DNA from: Sindora glabra
Lineage: Eukaryota; Streptophyta; Magnoliopsida; Fabales; Fabaceae
Direction: 5' to 3'
NCBI GenBank assembly: GCA_020226215.1
Contig: CM035234.1
Coordinates: 14,536,713-14,600,712 of the forward strand
Length of the DNA: 64,000 bases
In this document: positions 57,013 to 64,000 of the stretch, piece after piece
Layout of the letters: each line of letters begins with the position of its first letter
Numbering within the stretch: position 1 is the stretch's first letter
Notes under the pieces: generated by a model
Database searches by the model: none
What the model saw: only the letters and a program-made list of their open reading frames with translations
Told to the model about the DNA's origin: nothing
Made by a program: the position numbers and the translations under genes

Positions 57013-57560
57013 CTCCCTCCATTCCTTATTACATAATGTATTTAATCATTTTCATAGATATTAAGAAAATAATTTAGTTGATTATTTTTATCGAACTTTT
57101 CAAAACTACCTTTTAGTTTAAAATTAAAATTTATATTTATTTTATGCACAAAGTCCAAAATGGTTGAAAATGGAGAGAGAAATATGATGGGATAAATTTA
57201 TGGAAAATGTTATAAGGAGCTCAACCTATTAAGAGGTTGAGTGTTTCATCATTGAATTGCCTTTTTTGAATATTAAAGCAAGTGAATTAAAATTAAAAAC
57301 ATAAATATCAATACATAAAATGTAATTCAATGCTAGAAACACTCAAACTCTTCGGAGATGAAATTCCCCATGGCATAATCCTAAATTTATTGAGATATTC
57401 TAATATGAATTTGTAGAATAATGAAACATTTACTAGTGATAAAAGAGGATAAAATTGAAAAAAAAATTCATGTTTCATTGAATTTAATTTTTAGAGTGAT
57501 AGATAAAAAGAGACAAAATTTCTTCTAAATGTAATAAATAATAAGGAATGAAGGAAGTTT
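57013..57560. mobile_element. Stowaway-type (Tc1/mariner) MITE with TA target duplication
   Basis: The left end CTCCCTCCATTCCTTATTACATAATGTATT is matched by the reverse complement of the right end AATGTAATAAATAATAAGGAATGAAGGAAG. TA lies at 57011-57012 and 57561-57562. CTCCCTCC is the standard Stowaway terminus. At 548 bp it is longer than most Stowaways, partly because of an internal insertion. Confidence 0.85.
57231..57352. mobile_element. Small foldback element nested in the Stowaway
   Basis: AAGAGGTTGAGTGTTTC at 57231-57247 and its reverse complement GAAACACTCAAACTCTT at 57336-57352 match at 16 of 17 positions around an AT-rich core with 'attgaatt / aattcaat' inner arms. No transposase. 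Family unknown; the target duplication is not clear. Confidence 0.55.
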
Positions 57561-58225
57561 TAGTTTTAAGGAAAATTTATTTAACCCAAATTGGATTGTC
57601 TTATACAATTGAATAAACACAATTTCCCACGCTAGATGTAGAAATAAAATCTAAAGTTTGGAATTGAGTTGAATGCATGTTGAGTGGAAGACTGTACATT
57701 GAAAAATTTTGTTACGGGTCAACTAGTCTGACATGCCGAAAAGATTGAAGAAGTTGCCACTATAGCCCAGGAACCAAAATTAGATAGTTTTATTCGAGGT
57801 ATAATTTTTCAAGTATTCAGTTCAGTAACAGATTGGACACATGCCTTACTTTTGATTGGTTCTGTTAGATTTGGTGGAGCTGTTTGAGCTGAGAGCTTTC
57901 AGATTTGTAATGGGTCACGCTGGAATTCACAAGAATATCAATGGTTCGTTTATGCCGTGAAAAAAGGTATTTTCTGTGGAAAATTATCATTTACATCAAT
58001 ATATAAATATATATATTAATTAATTATTGAAGGAATGATATGTAATTTATATTGATAGTTTTAAAAAAAATGATATCTAAAATATGATTTCTTTTTGAAA
58101 TAGAGAAAACTGTTTAATTTTCTCAAAATTTTCATATTTAATATTAAATAAATAAAATGGTTTCCTTCATCATTCTAGTATATTATAACTATATTTTATG
58201 AAAAATAATTTTTATAGAAATAAAT

Positions 58226-59790
58226 GAGAGAAGTTAACAATTGGAAGCTATGCTACAAAAGTTCTAGCAGTTGAAATTTAGTGCATCGGACTCAGGTAAT
58301 GGTAGTGATAAGGGAAGAAAAAGGGAAAAATTCCACGGGTTTCCCCTCAGGTCACCAGGATGAGGAAGAGGATGACAACGTTCTTCAGAACAAGCAGGAC
58401 ACTTCAAAGAAAAATTCATTCAAGAGTGATGTTAAGACCTCTGATGGACCCCAAATTGAGCTTCCTAAGTTTGATTGTCCTGGGTATCGGTTTTGAAAGA
58501 GCAAGTGTGAGCAGTGTTTCCAATTGGAGGAAACACCAGACTCTCAAAAACTCAAAATGTTTCCTTAGAGCTTAGAGGGGAAGGCATGCTAGCGGCACCA
58601 ACACCATATGCAAGCTACAGGTAAGCATTATTTCCTGAAAATCTTTAACGTAAGATCTGGCCAAAAGATTTGATGAGGGAAGCTACGATGATAATCTTGC
58701 TGAACTTACTAATCTTAAACAAACGAGAGAATTAGAGGAGTATATGGAAATCTTTAATGATTTGGTTGCAAGGGCTGGTCTTTCTGATTCTCAATCATTA
58801 AGTTGTCTTCTAGGTGGATTGAAAGGACCATTAGAAAAGTCTGTGCATTTGTTAAAACTACAATCATTGAGTGAGGCCTTGCATTTAGCAAAGTTACACG
58901 AGGACATTTCACTTGATATGATCCGAAAACCCATCTATGAGTTTACCACCAAAACCCCAATATGTTCCAGATATTGACCCTCCCACCACTATCCTAATTC
59001 TCTGCCTACAACCATTACAGTCCTAAGATGTCCCCCCCTCCAATACCAACCTCACTCCTCCACATTTCTAATCTTCCAAACCTTCTTACTCTCACTCATA
59101 CTACAGCCCCTACCACTTAACCCTAAATCTGTCAAACCAACTCAACCCCCCTAAACCACTTTACACCATAGACAGAATCCCAAACGTTTATTGATTAGAA
59201 TATGTCTCAAAATCAGTGGAACGACAGATGTTCAAAACGTTTGTGTGGGTCATAGATGCAAAAATTCCAAGTTATATTCTCTAGAAGAAGAGGGTATTGG
59301 AGCACTGTGGGGATGCACTGACAACAGAACTTGCCTATTTATTATAAGGAGATCGTTCCAAGACAATTGAGGACATTCATATTTCTATGCATACCCTGCA
59401 GGGGATTGAAGGTTTTCAAATTATGCAAGTGGAAGGCATAATCAAGAAGCAAAAGTACTCACAATTTCATTATGAGGATTAGACTAAATCTTTGGGTTGT
59501 AAGCCACTTCATGTTGCTAACTGTCAGGTCTCAATGGCTAATGGTCATGAAATGGAGGTCCAATATTTGTAAGGTGTTAATCTAGATCTCCAAGGCACCA
59601 AGTTCTCCCTTGATTTCCTGGTTCTTTATGGGGCCATCTTTTAGGAATTCAATGGTTATCTAGTTTAGCCTGTTTACGTGACATTGACAGGAATTTTCAG
59701 ACTATGGCCATATTGTTTCATTATAATGACACTCAAGTTTCGGTGAGGCGGATTAACCTGCAAAATGTTAAAATAAAAACTAATTTCCAT
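58226..59790 (+). pseudogene. Ty3/gypsy gag and start of protease, truncated
   Basis: Readable parts in changing frames are IELPKFDCPG, KCEQCFQLEETPDSQKLKM, QHHMQA, ELTNLKQT-like sequence, then the open frame at 58744-58977: MEIFNDLVARAGLSDSQSLS, FVKSVHLLKLQSLSEALHLA. This follows a plant gypsy Retrotrans_gag ('LE.Y...F..L...G', 'L.EA...A...E'). A proline/serine-rich linker runs at 58970-59160. HVANCQVSMANGHEMEVQY near 59505-59570 resembles the retropepsin-like gag-associated domain ('V.VANG'). Sequence identity is lost after about 59790, before any reverse transcriptase. LTRs were not found. Many stops. Confidence 0.7.
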
Positions 59791-61379
59791 AATAATGTTA
59801 GTTTCAAATAATTTTCTCAAAATGATGTTTATTCTTTTTTCTAAGAAAAAAAGGGAACATCTCCCAATTTCACAACTTTTTTTAAACTGAAAATTATTTT
59901 TTATGTATGTATTATTAAATATTTATATACAATTGAAATAAAAATAATCTAAATATAATTTTTAAGATTAAAATGAATAGATATGATACATTATTATTTA
60001 TTTGTGTGAGATAAAAATAAATTAACTCAACAAAATTAGATAAAATCACGGTCATATACAAGTATTTTATTTTAAAATAATATTTATTTTGTTAATTGTA
60101 ATAGAAATATTTAGTAATTTTTAAAATAAATAGGTATTGATCATGCTATACCATACTATGAAACTCTTCCACCTGGGAAGCGTTTCTAGACACGAGTCAT
60201 TTTGTGATGAGCTTGTTTCCAATGAAAAATCAAAATAATCTTAGCTAGTTATTAGACCTTCATCTCATGGCTATAATCAATTTAAGGATATGAAGATAAA
60301 TTAATTAAAAATCATCTTAGTTATGTCTAAAAAAATGAAATAAATCCTATTAAGAAATAAATTGTCTTAATTATTATGGCTAAGAAATCAGTATGGACGA
60401 AATAATATTGCCAAAAAATTAATAAGGGATTTAGTCTAAATAATAAATATGTTACCATTGTTGAGAAATCCTTTTAAAACAAATTGTTTATGTGAAAATT
60501 TGCTTGTGTTTCATTTTAATTCTTGGATAAAAGAATAAGATTATATTGATTACAAAAAAAAAAGGGAATAAGACTACGTTAAAAACTAAATCACTAATTT
60601 AGTGCTAGTGAGCTCAAAATGCACATAATTCATATTAATTAACATTCCAAAATATAATCAAGTAGGTTATATATCATTTTAATTTAATTAAACATAATTC
60701 ATTGTAATTCTTTCCCAAGAACTTTTGATTCAATAAGTCTAATTGAATTGAATATACTATAAAACTCTTTCACTTAGGAAGGATTTTTGGACACATGTCA
60801 TTGTATGATGAGCTGATTTCTAGCCAAAAAAATATAAAATATAAAATGAAGTAAACAAAAAAAGAAACAATGCATAGATTGTAAAATAATATAATAGTTA
60901 AAAAAGTAAAAATTAAAATTAAAAAGCATAAAGAGAAATGAAGTAAACAAAGAAGCAAGTTAAATATGAGCATAGAACTAAAAAAAATTTAAAATTTGAC
61001 AAAGAAATTGCTGACATCCTTAGTAGTGCAATGGTACCTAGTGTTACATTAGAGACCTTATTTCCTTTATATTGTGAATTCAAATCATCAGTCTTACGTA
61101 TATGATAAGTGGATTAATACTCATACAATTACTCCATTTTTTTTTTTTGATAAAGAAGCTAATCTAAAAAGAATAATAGGGATATAATGGAAAAGAAGAA
61201 GAAAAATTTTGGGGCGAAATTTTTTTCCAAAAGTTGACATGTGTCCCAAATAATAATAAACAGAGAAGAAACAAACCTTGTTTTAATTTTTTAATGTTGA
61301 TGTTGATATTGATATACATAAAAACACTAAAAAAACTAAAAATATCATGCATAATATTATATTTAAACGATTTATTTTT
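59791..61379. other. AT-rich spacer with a diverged direct duplication
   Basis: 60150-60235 ('atgaaactcttccacctgggaagcgtttctagacacgagtcatt') is repeated at 60748-60835 with about 30 percent divergence. Short minus-strand frames (60770-60973, 61164-61352) are low-complexity. Confidence 0.45.
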
Positions 61380-61555
61380 ATGAAAACGAATGAGCTTAAG
61401 CCTGAAGAAACAAAAGAACTACTAAAAAATTATACTTCGGATGTTGGGGACCTTAATTTACATAAGTAAGAAGTAGGATAAAAAAATTAAGAAGGATAAC
61501 TATCTGGATGAAGAGAAAAGCTCTACTTAACTAGCCAATAAGCATAGGTGTTTCC

Positions 61556-63785
61556 TATTATTCCCAAAGTTGTAAATAGTAAGTTTTGTTGATGATAAGA
61601 GTGCTATATTTAAGAACATTGAATGTTTTTGTGCTTAAGTATTGTATCTTATACAAGCTAAATAAGTATTATTAAGTATATGATTGATCAATATATATGT
61701 GATATGATGATTACATGCATGCTCTTGTACTAACTTATGATATTTTATATATATGTATATATCATGCAAATGGATTGCAAATATTATGTATATTATATAG
61801 AAAAGTTGAAGAAGAAAAAGTAGTAGAGTTGGCATTAAAGTAAAACAACGGAGGATCTTGTCATGCTTAAATTACGAATGAATAAAAAGGAAAGACAAAA
61901 AAGAAGGTATGATTTAAGTATTAAAAAAGTTAAAATATTGAAAATTTGAAAACTTGGAAACATCAAGAAAAGTCTACAGATTTTATTGGTTTACTTTTTC
62001 TTGTAAAATAGAATTTTTCATAATATAGAAGTTAAACAAATTTCTTAAAATCTTAGTTTGATCAAAATACCTTAAATGGGTAGCTCACAATCATATTTTT
62101 ACAAAATAGTTTATGACACACTTTAAAAACTAATTAGATGAGTTTTTGATCTTTTCAATTTTGATCTCTAATCATTCTTTTAATCATATTTTACTAACTA
62201 CTTATGATTTAATTATGAATCTTTTTAATGTAAAAAGAGACTCAAATAGCTTTTCATAGATGGTTATTTGTTTAAAATTGTAAGATATTAAAGAGTTATA
62301 AATTTTTTAAATTGAGTTTAGAAATTGACTTTTTGCATTCCAGTCTTTTCTTAGCTTTGCTCATTATTTTGATCATATCTCATATACATGATTTAATTAT
62401 GAAAGTTTTTTATGTGAAAATAACACAAATATCTTTCTATATATAGGAAATTTATTTAAAATGATTAATATATGAAAGGGTTATGAATTTTACAAATTGG
62501 ATCTAAAAATAAGTTTTAAGTATTGCAATCTTTTCTGATATTTACTTATTATTTTAGTCATATCTTAAAAATATATATATGATATGAACATGAAAGTAAT
62601 TTCATTTGAAAGTAAACTTAAATACTTTTTTAATGATAGGTTGTTTGCTCAAAATGGGCTTGAAATGAAAAAATTATGACATTTTAAAATTGATGTTAGG
62701 CTTTGCTAGCTTAAGAAACATTGACTATTATAAGTCTAATAGTCATTTGTTAGCTCTAGATGGTCTTTGGTGCAAAAAATTTGCAGAGCAAAGGTAAAAA
62801 ATGGCTAGTTTTCATTCCTAAGTATTCCAAATGACTATAAATCACTTTGGGCTTCTTATAAAAGCCGAGAAACATCAAATACAACAAATAGAGAGTATGG
62901 AATTTGATTGTTTAACATCATTTACTCCTTCTTTCATGAAAATCATGATTTAAGTCCTTTATTTGAAATTTCTTTATTTTAATCTTCATTTGTTTCATCT
63001 TCTATATGTCATCTACTTTGTGAGAGAGGATATTTGAGTTGATATTCATCTTATATCATTTTTTAATTATAAATAATGAGGTGTCCAATAGAAATTTTTA
63101 TAGAAGGTGAAATATCCCTTGTAAAGAGAAGAATTACTTAATGAAGAGCAAAGATTTGTAAAGAGGTTTCTTCAAGGGACACATTGAAACTTGAAAGGAT
63201 AATGGATGTAAACATAAGTTTGGAAAGCTTGGAGAGTGGATATACACCTTAGAGAGGATATTCAAGGAGGAACTACTATAAATTCTTGTGTTTAATTTCT
63301 CTACTCTTACTCTATTTATATTTGACATGTGCTCTATTTTTTGTTGATGTTATTTAATGAATATATTGTGTTTCAATGCTTTTGTTGATGCTTGTATGAT
63401 TGAATACATAAAAAGGGTGTATGTGTATGCATGGACTTCTTGATGATTTATCTATGTGTAGTTGATGAAATTATTGAATATATTGTGGTATATTGCTTAT
63501 GTTGATGCTTGGGTGATTAAATACTTAAAACATATCTATTTCTATATATGAGCTTCTTGATAATTTGTCTATGCATAGTTGAATAAGTTAATTTGCACAA
63601 ATTTATTTAATTATCATATCTTGAGTGCAAATATTTTTATAAAGTTTTCTTCGATTTGCTTGAATTTAAATTATACCCATAACTTCCCAAAACCAATAGT
63701 TTTCAAAAGAGAATTTTGAAAATGATGAAAGTTTTCAAAATACCTAATTCACCTCCCTTTTGGATGTAGGTTACCTTGGCCTACA
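61556..63785 (+). mobile_element. Copia-type solo LTR (about 2.2 kb) with target duplication TTTCC
   Basis: TTTCC at 61551-61555 and 63786-63790 flank sequence beginning TATTATTCCCAAAG (TG to TA at the end, as in the copia 3' LTR at 27231) and ending CCTTGGCCTACA. Its U5 region, 'ggaggaactactataaattcttgtgtttaatt' then 'tacctaattcacctccctttt', is typical of large copia LTRs and similar in layout to 19260-19540. The flanks match an uninterrupted copy at 31.2-31.6 kb, which supports the boundaries. The frames at 61635-61835 and 63134-63328 are LTR sequence. Confidence 0.65.
62120..62700. repeat. Three degenerate tandem repeats of about 210 bp inside the solo LTR
   Basis: The phrase 'ttttgatcatatctcatatacatgatttaattatgaaagttttttatgtgaaaa' at 62368-62420 recurs, diverged, near 62175-62240 and 62550-62610, each followed by 'gttatgaattttacaaattg'-like sequence and 'gcattgcagtcttttctta'. 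U3 tandem repeats of this kind are common in large copia LTRs. Confidence 0.6.
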
Positions 63786-64000
63786 TTTCCTTCCCTATGG
63801 GGTAATACTTTCACTTCCTAATTGAAGAGTAAGAAGTTTTTTATCACCTAAATAAAACTTGAATAAAAGATTAAATTAGAATTACATTCTAGTTAGAGTT
63901 TCTTATACTCCAGATCCTAAGTAGCTTGTAGGTCACAAATAACATTTCAACATTTAGTTTGAAAAGCAGAATAAACTCTAATGGTATGTTTAGCAAGTAG

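Larger units (their letters stand above)
61380..64000 (-). pseudogene. Second copy of the LINE RNase H fragment, split by a solo LTR, cut by the window end
   Basis: 61385-61555 aligns with 31231-31400 ('gataactatctggatgaagagaaaagctctacttaac' versus 'agcatgaatgtttggatgaagggaaacgctataatta'). 63800-64000 aligns with 31420-31640 ('agatcctaagtagc', 'cacaaataaca'). On the minus strand the right part reads RNase H-like sequence. No intact frame. Confidence 0.5.

Overview
The window is AT-rich plant nuclear DNA, most likely from a eudicot. The evidence is a decayed kiwellin/ripening-related gene, plant L1-type LINE, Ty1/copia (SIRE/Maximus-like), Ty3/gypsy and Mutator-like elements, Stowaway-type and hAT-type miniature transposons, and an organelle-derived trnN fragment. 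I found no intact host protein-coding gene. Almost every recognisable reading frame belongs to a mobile element and carries stops and frameshifts, so this is old heterochromatin-like or intergenic sequence. All element calls come from reading translated sequence and repeat ends by eye; no database search was run.

Layout, 1-31 kb. A degenerate host segmental duplication (modules called X, Z and Y here) recurs at 0.4-2.4, 12.4-16.6 and 29.3-30.6 kb. The first X copy is split by an L1-type LINE on the minus strand (about 2.36-12.44 kb). That LINE is itself interrupted by a solo LTR (2573-3028, duplication CAATT) and by a gag-only LTR retrotransposon (6345-10034, duplication CCTTT). A solo-LTR-like insertion sits in the second Y copy (about 14.56-16.12 kb). 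From 18173 to 28753 lies a complete but dead copia element in plus orientation: LTR, PBS, gag, protease, integrase, reverse transcriptase, RNase H, an extra env-like ORF after pol, PPT and LTR. The env-like ORF contains a mutated piece of organellar trnN-GUU. A Mutator-type foldback element with a 9-bp target duplication follows directly (28785-29308).

Layout, 31-64 kb. LINE RNase H fragments (31.3-31.8 and 61.4-64.0 kb) are a second duplicated pair; the later one is split by a 2.2-kb solo LTR. A kiwellin 3'-flank module recurs four times (33.0, 40.1-42.1, 47.4 and 51.6 kb), but only the last copy still carries a kiwellin body (52176-52739, minus), and it is a pseudogene. Between these copies are a CAY-repeat MITE, a Mutator-like transposase pseudogene (about 36.9-39.5 kb), a sibling foldback flanked by a 19-bp repeat, a solo LTR with duplication TCCAC, and a hAT-like 1-kb element. 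The right end holds two further MITEs, one of them a Stowaway with a smaller foldback inside, and a 1.5-kb Ty3/gypsy gag fragment.

How the parts relate. The window is best read as layered insertions into a small set of tandemly duplicated host segments. The duplicate copies act as empty-site controls, and several insertion boundaries were set that way. The most unusual single feature is the copia element: an array of about 20-bp near-palindromes upstream of the LTR TATA box appears again, with its own TATA-like box and a splice-acceptor-like tract, just upstream of the env-like ORF.
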